From Streptomyces sp. T12 (GTDB lineage Bacteria; Actinomycetota; Actinomycetes; Streptomycetales; Streptomycetaceae), in the NCBI RefSeq assembly GCF_028736035.1, contig NZ_CP117866.1, positions 7,192,001 through 7,256,000 on the forward strand: DNA of 64,000 nucleotides, read 5' to 3'. The translations under genes were made by a program, and so were the position numbers. This document shows, piece after piece, positions 1 to 7,012 of the stretch. The notes beneath the pieces are model-generated. The model saw only the letters and a list, made by a program, of their open reading frames with translations, searched no databases and was not told the origin of the DNA. Each line of letters starts with the position of its first letter. The stretch's first letter is position 1.

Positions 1-328
1 AGGAGCCGGAGGTGAACTGGAATTCCACGCCCAGCTTCTTGCCCAGCGCGGCGGCGATGTCGGGGTCGACACCGACGATCTTGCCGCCCTCCTGGTACTC
101 CATCGGGGCGTACTCGGCGTTCGTGCCGGCCTTGATGACGCCCGCGTCCTGGATCTTCTTGGGCAGCTTGTCGAACAGCGGGGCGGAGTTGGTCTGCGTG
201 CCGCCGTTGTCCTTCTCCGTCTGGTCACCGCAGCCAGTGAGAATCAGGGCGCCTGCGACCGCGATCGCACCTACCGCGGCTGCCCTGGAGCGCGCGGCGG
301 ACGTACGGCGGGTGGAGCTTGCGGTCAT
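1..328 (-). CDS. ABC transporter substrate-binding lipoprotein (amino-acid type), N-terminal part
   Basis: The gene starts at the ATG at 328 on the minus strand and runs off the left edge, so only about 109 codons are present. It is preceded by a GGAGG ribosome binding site. The protein begins with an Arg/Ala-rich signal peptide ending in a lipobox (LTGC near residues 31-34), so the mature protein should be a lipid-anchored extracellular solute receptor. After the Cys comes an Asn/Gly linker and then the start of an SBP_bac_3 domain (GVIKAGTNAEYAPMEY, then VGVDPDIAAALGKKLG), typical of receptors for polar amino acids such as glutamate. Membrane permease and ATPase partners would lie beyond the left edge. 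The substrate cannot be told from this fragment. The family call is firm, the ligand is not. Confidence 0.85.
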   Translation of the reverse strand, partial: MTASSTRRTSAARSRAAAVGAIAVAGALILTGCGDQTEKDNGGTQTNSAPLFDKLPKKIQDAGVIKAGTNAEYAPMEYQEGGKIVGVDPDIAAALGKKLGVEFQFTSGS

Positions 329-981
329 GGTGGGTTCCTCCGGCGGATGGGTGGAGTTGCCGATGGGGCGACAACTGCCGATGGGCTCGGCAGCGCGTGG
401 TCGACGAGAACACACGTCTTCGAGTGTCGCGACCTCGTGTGATTACGGCATCTTGCCATTCGGACTGAGCCATTCAGGACGCTCGCCATGTCAAAATCGG
501 ATAACGGGTGACCCCCGAACCGCCTCAGGTCGGTACATCACGACCGCACCTTCTGCGGGAATCTGTGCTTCCGGCCGGAAGATCTTCGGTGCAAGTCGGG
601 ATGCGGACCGGTTGAGTGCGAAGTCTGCGGTTGTCAGTGACTTTATGCGGCTTCTGGTGCCGATTGTCCGCTTATTGGGCCATGGATCACAGCGGCTATG
701 ACGCCGGGCCGTGTCCGATTCGTGTCGTCGGGGTGGGTGTTTCCATTCCTGTCATGTGATCTTGCAGATATTGGACTCGTCGTCGGTAGCGTCCGTCCGG
801 TAAGAAGGTTCTTTACACCCCTCATCCGGGGCTCAGGGCGCGTGTGCGGCGCGCCCGTCGCGTATGTGTCCGTACGTCGTACGTCGTACGTATCAACGAG
901 CAGGGCCATGCGCGGTCCCGCCCACTTCTCACCAGGAGTGGTCCCACCCTCAAACCATGAACACTTAAGGGGTCAGACAAA
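329..981. other. Intergenic divergent promoter region (lipoprotein / malic enzyme)
   Basis: This is 653 bases with no convincing gene. It separates two divergently transcribed genes and must hold both promoters. A ribosome binding site (AAGGGG, about 966-971) sits ahead of the malic enzyme GTG. Base composition is less GC-rich around 480-800 than in the neighbouring genes, as expected for promoter DNA. The only structured element I see is the short tandem repeat listed separately at 871-891. The open frames crossing it have no family resemblance. Confidence 0.6.
871..891. repeat. Three perfect tandem 7-bp repeats (CGTACGT)
   Basis: The heptamer CGTACGT occurs three times without interruption, about 90 bases upstream of the malic enzyme start. 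Each unit contains the palindrome ACGT. It could be a regulator-binding cluster or a chance microsatellite. Nothing else in the sequence decides between these. Confidence 0.6.
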
Positions 982-2205
982 GTGGCAGCGGAGATCGTGA
1001 ATCCTCGCAGCGAGAGCAATACCGATCAGGACGGCGGGGTCGAACCCCTCGATTCCTTCGATCCGGCGTTCGCGCTGCACCGTGGCGGCAAGATGGCCGT
1101 GCAGGCCACCGTGCCGGTCCGCGACAAGGACGACCTGTCCCTGGCTTACACGCCCGGCGTCGCGAAGGTGTGCAGCGCGATCGCCGAGCAGCCGGAACTC
1201 GTGCACGACTACACGTGGAAGTCGTCCGTCGTCGCCGTCGTGACCGACGGGACGGCCGTTCTCGGGCTCGGGGACATCGGGCCCGAGGCCTCCCTTCCGG
1301 TGATGGAGGGGAAGGCGATTCTGTTCAAGCAGTTCGGTGGCGTGGACGCGGTGCCGATCGCGCTCGACTGCACGGGTGTCGACGAGATCGTCGAAACCGT
1401 GGTCCGGCTCGCGCCGTCCTTCGGTGGTGTGAACCTGGAGGACATCTCGGCGCCTCGGTGCTTCGAGATCGAGCGCAAGCTGCAGGAGCGGCTGGACATC
1501 CCGGTCTTCCATGACGACCAGCACGGTACGGCCGTCGTGACGCTGGCCGCGCTGCGGAACGCCGCGCGGCTGACCGGGAAGGGGCTCGGGGATCTGCGGG
1601 CCGTCATCTCGGGGGCGGGGGCGGCTGGTGTCGCCATCGCGAAGATGCTGGTCGAGGCCGGGATCGGGGACGTCGCGGTGGCCGACCGCAAGGGCATCGT
1701 GTCGGCCGACCGGGATGACCTGACGTCGGTCAAGCGGGAGCTGGCCGGGTTCACGAACAAGGCGGGCATCACCGGGTCGCTGGAGGCGGCTCTGGAGGGC
1801 GCCGACGTCTTCATCGGCGTCTCCGGCGGTACGGTGCCGGAGGAAGCGGTCGCTTCCATGGCCGAGGGCGCGTTCGTGTTCGCCATGGCCAACCCGAACC
1901 CCGAGGTGCACCCCGACGTCGCGCACAAGTACGCGGCGGTCGTCGCCACCGGGCGGTCGGACTTCCCGAACCAGATCAACAACGTGCTGGCGTTTCCGGG
2001 GATCTTCGCGGGCGCGCTTCAGGTGCGGGCGTCCCGGATCACCGAGGGCATGAAGATCGCGGCGGCCGAGGCGCTGGCCGCTGTGGTGGGCGATGACCTC
2101 GCCGCGGACTACGTCATTCCGTCGCCGTTCGACGAGCGGGTGGCGCCGGCGGTTACTGCTGCTGTGGCTGCTGCGGCTCGGGCGGAGGGGGTTGCGCGGC
2201 GGTGA
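982..2205 (+). CDS. NAD(P)-dependent malic enzyme
   Basis: Oxidative decarboxylation of malate to pyruvate with NAD(P)H production, a cytosolic anaplerotic enzyme that in streptomycetes feeds storage-lipid and acetyl-CoA metabolism (family knowledge). The 407-residue protein has the bacterial short-form layout. An N-terminal malic domain carries the AYTPGVA segment with the catalytic Tyr near residue 56, the MEGKAILFKQFGG segment with the catalytic Lys near 111, and the FHDDQHGTA metal-binding stretch near 176. A Rossmann NAD(P)-binding domain follows with GAGAAG near 212-217. The start is the GTG at 982, chosen because AAGGGG lies about ten bases upstream. It is transcribed alone and followed by a strong hairpin terminator. 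Cofactor preference (NAD or NADP) cannot be read reliably from the sequence. Confidence 0.93.
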   Translation: MAAEIVNPRSESNTDQDGGVEPLDSFDPAFALHRGGKMAVQATVPVRDKDDLSLAYTPGVAKVCSAIAEQPELVHDYTWKSSVVAVVTDGTAVLGLGDIGPEASLPVMEGKAILFKQFGGVDAVPIALDCTGVDEIVETVVRLAPSFGGVNLEDISAPRCFEIERKLQERLDIPVFHDDQHGTAVVTLAALRNAARLTGKGLGDLRAVISGAGAAGVAIAKMLVEAGIGDVAVADRKGIVSADRDDLTSVKRELAGFTNKAGITGSLEAALEGADVFIGVSGGTVPEEAVASMAEGAFVFAMANPNPEVHPDVAHKYAAVVATGRSDFPNQINNVLAFPGIFAGALQVRASRITEGMKIAAAEALAAVVGDDLAADYVIPSPFDERVAPAVTAAVAAAARAEGVARR

Positions 2206-2234
2206 CGCTGCGCTGCTCGTGACGTGAGGGGAGT

Positions 2235-2268
2235 GGCCCCGCCCGGGTTGGGCGGGGCCGTTTCTTTG
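2235..2268 (+). terminator. Rho-independent terminator of the malic enzyme gene
   Basis: A perfect 10-bp stem (GGCCCCGCCC at 2235-2244 and its complement at 2250-2259) with a five-base loop is followed by a T-rich run (GTTTCTTT). It lies 30 bases past the stop codon. Confidence 0.88.
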
Positions 2269-2277
2269 GGTGTGCGG

Positions 2278-2446
2278 GGGCCTCCGGCGGTGGGGCGGGG
2301 GGGGGGGCCTGCGGGTGCCTTCGGCGGTGGGGGCGGGGTGCCTGCGGCGGCCTGTGCGGGTGCCTTCGGCGGTGGGCGGGGTGCCTGCGGCGGCCTGTGC
2401 GGGTGCCTTCGGCGGTGGGCGGGGATGCCTGCGGCGGCCTGTGCGG
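2278..2446. repeat. GC-rich tandem repeat array of about 44-bp units (repeat element copy A, left part)
   Basis: Three consecutive, almost identical units of 45, 43 and 44 bases occupy 2315-2359, 2360-2402 and 2403-2446. Each starts GTGCCTTCGGCGG and ends GCGGCGGCCTGTGCGG. A degenerate, truncated unit with a run of 11 G residues precedes them (2278-2314). There are no unique spacers, so this is not a CRISPR. A related but more diverged array stands next to the second hairpin element at about 46.3 kb. The Gly/Pro/Arg-rich frames through it look like artefacts. Confidence 0.85.
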
Positions 2447-2495
2447 GTGGGGTGGGGGTGCGCGTAGCGCCTTGGGTTGTGTTGTGGGTCGGGGC

Positions 2496-2618
2496 CGTGC
2501 CGGGGGGTGTCCGTCCTCGGTCGGGCGGTTGCCGTTGGGCTAGAGGTGCTGTTTCTTGACGCCCGCCGCTGCGGGCGGACACCCCCCGGCACGTCCCCTT
2601 CCCGCCGTACGCGGCTGC
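2496..2618. repeat. Dispersed hairpin element, copy A
   Basis: Perfect 18-base inverted arms lie at 2496-2513 (CGTGCCGGGGGGTGTCCG) and 2576-2593, separated by about 62 bases. The right arm runs into a 27-base block (2592-2618) that is identical at 46670-46696. Inside the element, 23 bases (2500-2522) and 24 bases (2565-2588) are also identical to the copy at 46579-46601 and 46643-46666. Arm spacing is conserved (62 versus 61 bases), while the loop has diverged. This pattern suggests selection on structure or recent common origin. I do not recognise a coding capacity or a known RNA family. Confidence 0.85.
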
Positions 2619-2894
2619 GGGTACGTCCGCCCCAGCCGCGGGCAGTCGTGCCGCTGGGGCGGCACGGGTGGGCGCGGGCGGCGCCCCGTCAGCGCCGGGC
2701 CGCGCGACTCCCTCCGCCCAGCCGCGGCGCCGGGTGACCGGCAAGCAGGCGGTGTCTGTGGCTTGGTCCGGCCGACGCAGTGGCCCCGTGCGGCCCCCGC
2801 CGGCCGGCCACGATGGCGGGCGCATTGACAAGAGGGCGTGTGTCACAGGGGTCTGTGGTTCCGTCGGTCGTTGGCGGAGCCTATCGTCAAAGTC
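2619..2894. other. Intergenic spacer with a further hairpin
   Basis: No gene is seen. A second perfect 10-bp inverted repeat (CCGCCCCAGC at 2627-2636 and its complement at 2653-2662) follows the dispersed element and is not present in copy B. The promoter of the downstream oxidoreductase gene must lie in the right-hand part. Confidence 0.5.
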
Positions 2895-3857
2895 ATGTTC
2901 GCTGTCTATGCCGCCCGAACCGACCGCGACGAGCCGCTCTCCGGACTGGAGTTGGGGGAGCGTCCGGCCCCCGAGGCCCGTCCCGGCTGGAGCACCGTCG
3001 ACGTCAAGGCCGCCTCCCTCAACCATCACGACCTCTGGTCACTGCGGGGCGTCGGCCTCGCGGAGGACAAGTTGCCGATGATCCTCGGCTGTGACGCTGC
3101 CGGGGTCGATGAGGACGGCAACGAGGTCGTCCTGCACTCCGTGATCGGACAGAGCGGGCACGGGGTGGGGCCCAAGGAGCCTCGTTCCATCCTCACCGAG
3201 CGGTATCAGGGCACGTTCGCGGAGCAGGTCGCCGTGCCGACCTGGAACATCCTGCCCAAGCCCAAGGAGCTCTCCTTCGAAGAGGCGGCCTGTCTGCCGA
3301 CCGCCTGGCTGACCGCGTATCGGATGCTGTTCACCAACGCGGGGGTGCGGCCCGGGGACTCCGTGCTCGTGCAGGGGGCCGGGGGCGGGGTCGCCACCGC
3401 TGCCATCGTGCTCGGGAAGGCCGCGGGGCTGCGTGTCTTCGCCACCAGTCGGGACGAGGCCAAGCGCAAGCGTGCCCTGGAGCTGGGGGCCGTGGAGGCC
3501 GTGGAGTCGGGGGCTCGGCTGCCGCAGCGGGTCGATGCCGTGATCGAGACGGTGGGGGCCGCCACCTGGTCGCACTCCGTGAAGTCGCTGAAGCCGGGCG
3601 GCACGCTGGTCATTTCCGGTGCCACCAGTGGTGACCGGCCCTCGCACGCCGAGCTCACGCGGATCTTCTTCCTGGAGCTGAAGATCGTCGGGTCCACGAT
3701 GGGGACCAAGGACGAGCTCGAGGATCTCCTGGCCTTCTGTGCTGCCACAGGTGTGCGGCCCGTGATCGATGAGGTGCTTCCCATGGACCGGGCTCGTGAG
3801 GGCTTTGAGCGGATGCAGTCGGGGGAGCAGTTCGGGAAGATCGTGCTCACCAACTGA
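2895..3857 (+). CDS. Zinc-independent MDR-family oxidoreductase (quinone oxidoreductase-like)
   Basis: A 320-residue medium-chain dehydrogenase/reductase. The GroES-like N-terminal part holds the substrate-site motif LNHHDLW and a GCDAAGVDEDG turn. The NAD(P)H-binding Rossmann fold starts with VQGAGGGVATAA near residue 160. The four structural-zinc cysteines of alcohol dehydrogenases are absent, which points to the quinone oxidoreductase/enoyl-reductase branch rather than a zinc alcohol dehydrogenase. The natural substrate is unknown. I chose the ATG at 2895 because the family alignment begins at MFAVYA. The upstream in-frame codons (from 2838) are not family-like. It is monocistronic, facing an HTH gene 110 bases downstream. 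Confidence 0.88.
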   Translation: MFAVYAARTDRDEPLSGLELGERPAPEARPGWSTVDVKAASLNHHDLWSLRGVGLAEDKLPMILGCDAAGVDEDGNEVVLHSVIGQSGHGVGPKEPRSILTERYQGTFAEQVAVPTWNILPKPKELSFEEAACLPTAWLTAYRMLFTNAGVRPGDSVLVQGAGGGVATAAIVLGKAAGLRVFATSRDEAKRKRALELGAVEAVESGARLPQRVDAVIETVGAATWSHSVKSLKPGGTLVISGATSGDRPSHAELTRIFFLELKIVGSTMGTKDELEDLLAFCAATGVRPVIDEVLPMDRAREGFERMQSGEQFGKIVLTN

Positions 3858-3921
3858 CAGGTCCGAGCGCGGCGACTTTGCGGCGGGTTCGAGGTTTCCA
3901 CCTCGGGCCCGCCGTTCGTTT

Positions 3922-3967
3922 GTCAATTTGGGTTGACGGGTGTGGTGTGTCAACGTAAGTTGACGCC
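3922..3967 (+). promoter_or_regulatory. Leaderless promoter overlapped by two 16-bp operators
   Basis: Two palindromes of the same design, GTCAA(N6)TTGAC, lie at 3922-3937 and 3949-3964, 27 bases centre to centre. They agree at 12 of 16 positions. A -35 hexamer TTGACG (3933-3938), a 17-base spacer and a -10 hexamer TAAGTT (3956-3961) place the expected transcription start at 3968, the A of the downstream ATG, so the mRNA would be leaderless. One palindrome covers the -35 and the other the -10, the arrangement expected for autorepression by the small HTH protein encoded next. The geometry is directly visible. The identity of the regulator is inference. Confidence 0.72.
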
Positions 3968-4177
3968 ATGACGGAAGCGACAGATCTCGCCGAGCGTGCC
4001 GGTGACCGTGATCCGCGGGTCGGCCTGCGGGCCGTCGCCGCCCTGCGCCGGTTGCTGGAGCAGTTGGAAGCCGTACAGGTGCGCAGTGCGCGCAATCAGG
4101 GGTGGTCGTGGCAGGAGATCGCCGCGGAACTCGGGGTCAGCAGGCAGGCCGTGCACAAGAAGTACGGGAGGCGTTGA
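3968..4177 (+). CDS. Small helix-turn-helix DNA-binding protein
   Basis: A 69-residue protein with an acidic then Arg-rich N-terminal helix and a C-terminal helix-turn-helix (GWSWQEIAAELGVSRQAVHKK, about residues 45-65) of the sigma-region-4/HTH_23 kind. It ends immediately after the recognition helix. It probably acts as a dimeric repressor. Its own promoter carries two matching palindromes, and no Shine-Dalgarno sequence precedes the ATG, consistent with a leaderless message. The stop codon overlaps the ATG of the Clp-N-domain gene (TGATG), so the two proteins are co-translated and probably function together. The ligand or signal is unknown. Confidence 0.85.
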   Translation: MTEATDLAERAGDRDPRVGLRAVAALRRLLEQLEAVQVRSARNQGWSWQEIAAELGVSRQAVHKKYGRR

Positions 4178-4740
4178 TGTTCGAGCGGTTCACGAAGGAT
4201 GCCCGTGCCGTGGTGACGGGTGCGGTCGAGCAGGCCGAGAGGGGCGGGGCGCAGACCGTCGATGCCGCGCACTTGCTGCTCGCCCTGCTCGACCGGGAGG
4301 GGAGCCGGGCCTCGTTTGCACTCGCCGCACTCGGGGGCGGGCAGTGGCTGGACTCCGTGCGGCGGGCCTTGGGGGAGGCTCGGCGGCGGGGCGGGCTGTC
4401 GCAGGCCGAGGCCGATGCGCTGGCCGGGTTGGGGATCGATGTGGGGGAGATCGTCGCCCGGGTGGAGGAAGTGCACGGGGTGGGGGCGATGGCCGGGGAC
4501 CGGAAGGACAAGGGGTGGTGGTCGGGGCGCCGTTCGTTCAGCCGGGAGGCCAAGGACGTGCTGGAGCGGTCGTTGCGTATTGCCGTCGCCCGTCGGGATC
4601 GGCACATCGGTGATGAGCACATCCTGTTGGCGCTGACCAGCCGTCCTGGCGTGCCCGGCGAGGTTCTCGCCGATCACGGGGTGACCTACGAGTCCGTGGA
4701 CCGGGTGCTGTACGGCGGGGGAGAGGCCGAGGCCGGCTGA
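4177..4740 (+). CDS. Clp N-terminal (Clp R) domain protein without an ATPase
   Basis: A 187-residue protein with two Clp repeat motifs: MFERFTKDARAVVTGAVEQA at the N-terminus with AAHLLLALLDREG, and FSREAKDVLERSLRIAV with HIGDEHILLAL near residues 125-155. This is the substrate/adaptor-docking N-domain of ClpA/ClpC chaperones, but no Walker motifs follow, so it cannot unfold proteins itself. Stand-alone Clp-N proteins are thought to bind partner proteins or compete for Clp adaptors. The function here is not known. It overlaps the preceding HTH gene by one base. The pair is likely a regulator plus sensor unit. The gene ends facing the PadR gene across a shared hairpin. Confidence 0.87.
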   Translation: MFERFTKDARAVVTGAVEQAERGGAQTVDAAHLLLALLDREGSRASFALAALGGGQWLDSVRRALGEARRRGGLSQAEADALAGLGIDVGEIVARVEEVHGVGAMAGDRKDKGWWSGRRSFSREAKDVLERSLRIAVARRDRHIGDEHILLALTSRPGVPGEVLADHGVTYESVDRVLYGGGEAEAG

Positions 4741-4751
4741 GGATGGGCGGG

Positions 4752-4793
4752 CCCTGGGCGGTGCGGCTGAGGTGGTGGCCGTACCGCCCAGGG
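4752..4793. terminator. Bidirectional terminator between convergent genes
   Basis: A long stem is formed by CCCTGGGCGGTGCGGC (4752-4767) and its near-perfect complement (4778-4793, one G-U pair) with a ten-base loop. It sits exactly between the stops of the Clp-N gene and the PadR gene. No long T-run is present, as is common in streptomycetes. Confidence 0.8.
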
Positions 4794-4798
4794 GGGCC

Positions 4799-5848
4799 TC
4801 AGGGCTTCGGTGTGCGCAGTAGCGCTCCGATGTGTGCCGCCGCTGTCGACAGGTGGCGGCGGGTGTCGCGGAGTTGGTCCGGTGTCACGCCGTGGTCCCT
4901 TGCCGCGTCGCGGATGTCGTCGCGGAAGCGGTCGAGCAGGCGGTCCAGGTCGCGGGCGGGGTCGCCGGTGGGGGGCTCGTGGGCCCAGGTGGGTTCGTAG
5001 TCGGCGGGGAAGTCCTGAGGGGTGTCGGAGTAGTCGGGGTGCTGCTGCGCTGACTTGGGAGTGTCCGGGCGGCCGAAGCCGAAGTCCCGGCCGAGCCCCT
5101 TCCCGTAGTCCTTGCCGAAGTCGCCGAACTCCTTGGCCAGTTCCGTCAGGCCCTCGCGCACGCCCGTCGGCCAGTCACCGCGTGCGAAGTGGTCCTGTAC
5201 GTGTTCCTGGACCCGGCGGGCGATGCGCTGGACCTCCTCCTGGGCCTGGGCCCGGGCGTGGTCCTGTGCCTCCTTGGCCTGGCGTCGGGCGCGCTGTGCC
5301 TCGTCGCGGGCGCGGCGGCTCTCGTCCTTGGCCCGTCGGGCCTGTTCCTTCCACTCCTGCTTGGCGCGGCGCATCTCCTCCTTGGCGGCGCGCCACGCCT
5401 CCTTGTCGGTGTAGTCCGAGAGGTCACCGAAGGGTGTGTCCGCCTTGGCGCCGTTCCCCTGGCGTGCCTCGGACGCCGCCGCCCGCATCTCGCGCCGCAG
5501 GTCGCCCGCCGCGCCGCGTACGTCGGCCCGGATCTCGGCGGCGAGTTCGGCGACCGACTCCCTGATCTCCAGCTCCAGGTCGGCCAACTCGCCGCTGCGG
5601 TCGGCGAGTTCGGCGCGGCCGGCGTCCGTGATGGCGTACACCTTGCGGCCGCCCTCGGTGGTGTGGGTGACCAGGCCCTCGGCTTCCAGCTTGGCCAGGC
5701 GGGGGTAGACGGTGCCGGCCGACGGTGCGTACAGCCCCTGGAAGCGCTCTTCGAGGAGGCGGATCACCTCGTAGCCGTGGCGCGGGGCTTCGTCCAGCAG
5801 CTTCAGCAGGTAGAGGCGGAGGCGGCCGTGGGCGAAGACGGGAGGCAT
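4799..5848 (-). CDS. PadR-family transcriptional regulator with long charged helix
   Basis: A 349-residue protein starting MPPVFAHGRLRLYLLKLLDE, the classic PadR winged helix (HGYEVIRLLEERFQGLYAPS, GTVYPRLAKLEAEGLV, then GGRKVYAITDAGR; residues 1-85). It continues through an Ala/Glu/Arg-rich region of about 150 residues predicted to be one or more long charged helices (EMRRAKQEWKEQARRAKDES and similar), then an acidic, Pro-rich tail. PadR proteins usually have about 110-180 residues, so this one is unusually long. The start at 5848 is set one base after the stop of the upstream DUF4097 gene, and the two form an operon. Palindromes at the operon promoter (6923-6936) fit PadR autorepression. 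Confidence 0.88.
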   Translation of the reverse strand: MPPVFAHGRLRLYLLKLLDEAPRHGYEVIRLLEERFQGLYAPSAGTVYPRLAKLEAEGLVTHTTEGGRKVYAITDAGRAELADRSGELADLELEIRESVAELAAEIRADVRGAAGDLRREMRAAASEARQGNGAKADTPFGDLSDYTDKEAWRAAKEEMRRAKQEWKEQARRAKDESRRARDEAQRARRQAKEAQDHARAQAQEEVQRIARRVQEHVQDHFARGDWPTGVREGLTELAKEFGDFGKDYGKGLGRDFGFGRPDTPKSAQQHPDYSDTPQDFPADYEPTWAHEPPTGDPARDLDRLLDRFRDDIRDAARDHGVTPDQLRDTRRHLSTAAAHIGALLRTPKP

Positions 5849-5849
5849 G

Positions 5850-6842
5850 TCAGAGCACCTTCTTGTCGGTCGTGCCGTCGGCCGGGGCGGCGGTGGGGTC
5901 ATCGCCCTGGCCGGTGACGGAATTGTCCCCCGAGTCGTCCTGTGCGCTGTTCACCGGGTCGGCCGTCGGGCCCGTGGGTGGGGTGTCCGTGGCGGGCTCG
6001 GGCTCCTCCCATGCCTCCGCCTCCCACGGCTCGTCCTCCTTGGGCGGGCGGCGCAGCAGGGCGATCGAGCCGGAGACCGTCGTCGCCCGGAGCTTGCCGG
6101 TGCCGGCGCCGAGGCGGCCGGTGATCTTGTGGGCGCCCCACTGGCCGTGGACCCGCAGGCCCTCGAAGGCGTTGGAGATCGTGCCGCTCGCGGTGTTGGC
6201 CTCGACGTCCGCGTCCGCCGGGGCCGGCAGCCGGATGGCGATCTCGCCCGAGACGCTGGTCAGCCGGACGTCGGTAGGGCCCTCCGGGTCGAGGTCGACG
6301 ATCATGGAGCCGCTGACGGAGTCGGCCTTCACCGAGGAGCCGGAGCCCTCGACGACCGTGAGGTCACCGGAGACGGAGTTGAAGCGGAGGTCGCCGGTGA
6401 CGGCCTGGGCCTCCAGGTTCCCGGAGACCGTGTCGGCGCGGACCGGGCCGGACAGGGCGACGAGCGTCGTGTCGCCGGTGACGCCCTTGACGACCGACGG
6501 GCCGTGGATCCCGGAGACGACCGCCCCGGCGCCGACCACGCCCACCTCGACGCGCGTGTCCGCCGGCACCGCCAGGGAGACCACCGCGCTGCGGCGCCAG
6601 CCCTTGCGGTCGAGCCACTTGAGGAAGCCCTTCCAGGGCAGGTCCTCGTACGCCACCGTCAGTGTGCCGCCCTGCTGGGTCACCGCCAGGGGTGGGCCCT
6701 CGATCTCGGAGACCTGCAGGCGGGCGGAACCTTCGTCCGTCCCCACGACGTTCACCGTGCCGTTGACGATGCGTACGTGGAGCTCGCTCACCGGCTCGTC
6801 GAAGGTGAGCTTGCTGGGCTCTGCAACGGACCACTCGGACAT
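5850..6842 (-). CDS. DUF4097 family (adhesin-like beta-helix) protein
   Basis: A 330-residue protein dominated by repeated, evenly spaced VSG/VTG turns (KADSVSGSMIV, VRLTSVSGEIAI, LRATTVSGSIALL), the signature of the DUF4097/DUF2807 single-stranded beta-helix. There is no signal peptide or membrane segment, so it is presumably cytosolic. The tail is acidic. Its role in this family is unknown, but it very often accompanies PadR regulators, as here. I start it at the ATG at 6842 because an excellent AGGAGGT lies eight bases upstream; the longer frame to 6899 lacks a site. Expression should respond to the PadR protein encoded by the next gene of the operon. Confidence 0.85.
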   Translation of the reverse strand: MSEWSVAEPSKLTFDEPVSELHVRIVNGTVNVVGTDEGSARLQVSEIEGPPLAVTQQGGTLTVAYEDLPWKGFLKWLDRKGWRRSAVVSLAVPADTRVEVGVVGAGAVVSGIHGPSVVKGVTGDTTLVALSGPVRADTVSGNLEAQAVTGDLRFNSVSGDLTVVEGSGSSVKADSVSGSMIVDLDPEGPTDVRLTSVSGEIAIRLPAPADADVEANTASGTISNAFEGLRVHGQWGAHKITGRLGAGTGKLRATTVSGSIALLRRPPKEDEPWEAEAWEEPEPATDTPPTGPTADPVNSAQDDSGDNSVTGQGDDPTAAPADGTTDKKVL

Positions 6843-6897
6843 GCTGCGGACCTCCTGGGCGACCGGACACGGCCGCACGGCCGGACCTGAACACGAC

Positions 6898-6951
6898 ACG
6901 CCATATCGCGTCTTCCGTAAAACACGATATATCGTGGGCGTCGTAAGTCAA
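6898..6951 (-). promoter_or_regulatory. Promoter and PadR-type operator of the DUF4097-padR operon
   Basis: Reading the minus strand, TTGACT (6951-6946), a 16-base spacer and TATCGT (6929-6924) form a good vegetative promoter. A perfect 14-bp palindrome CACGATATATCGTG (6923-6936) covers the -10. A second, 12-of-14 palindrome with the same ATAT core (6898-6911) lies just downstream. AT-rich dyads of this kind are typical PadR targets, so autoregulation is likely. Confidence 0.7.
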
Positions 6952-7012
6952 GGCACTCGTTCTGGTGATCACAAATCACGCGAGACGGACAAACTGGCCT
7001 AGCGTGTGTGCC

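Noticed and set aside
2278..2446. Possible CRISPR array
   Set aside because: Units follow each other directly without unique spacers, and unit length varies by slippage. No cas genes are in the window.
2224..2559. Small Gly/Pro/Arg-rich proteins encoded by the repeat arrays at 2.3 and 46.3 kb
   Set aside because: Every frame of such repeats is open at this base composition. There are no ribosome binding sites and no known family.
973..2592. A 539-codon minus-strand frame across malic enzyme and the repeat array
   Set aside because: Antisense shadow joined to a repeat-encoded Pro/Arg/Thr-rich stretch. No start site or family signal.
7000..7012. Leaderless promoter for the gene at 7013
   Set aside because: A TAGCGT hexamer is well placed, but no -35 is found at 16-19 bases; not listed as a promoter.
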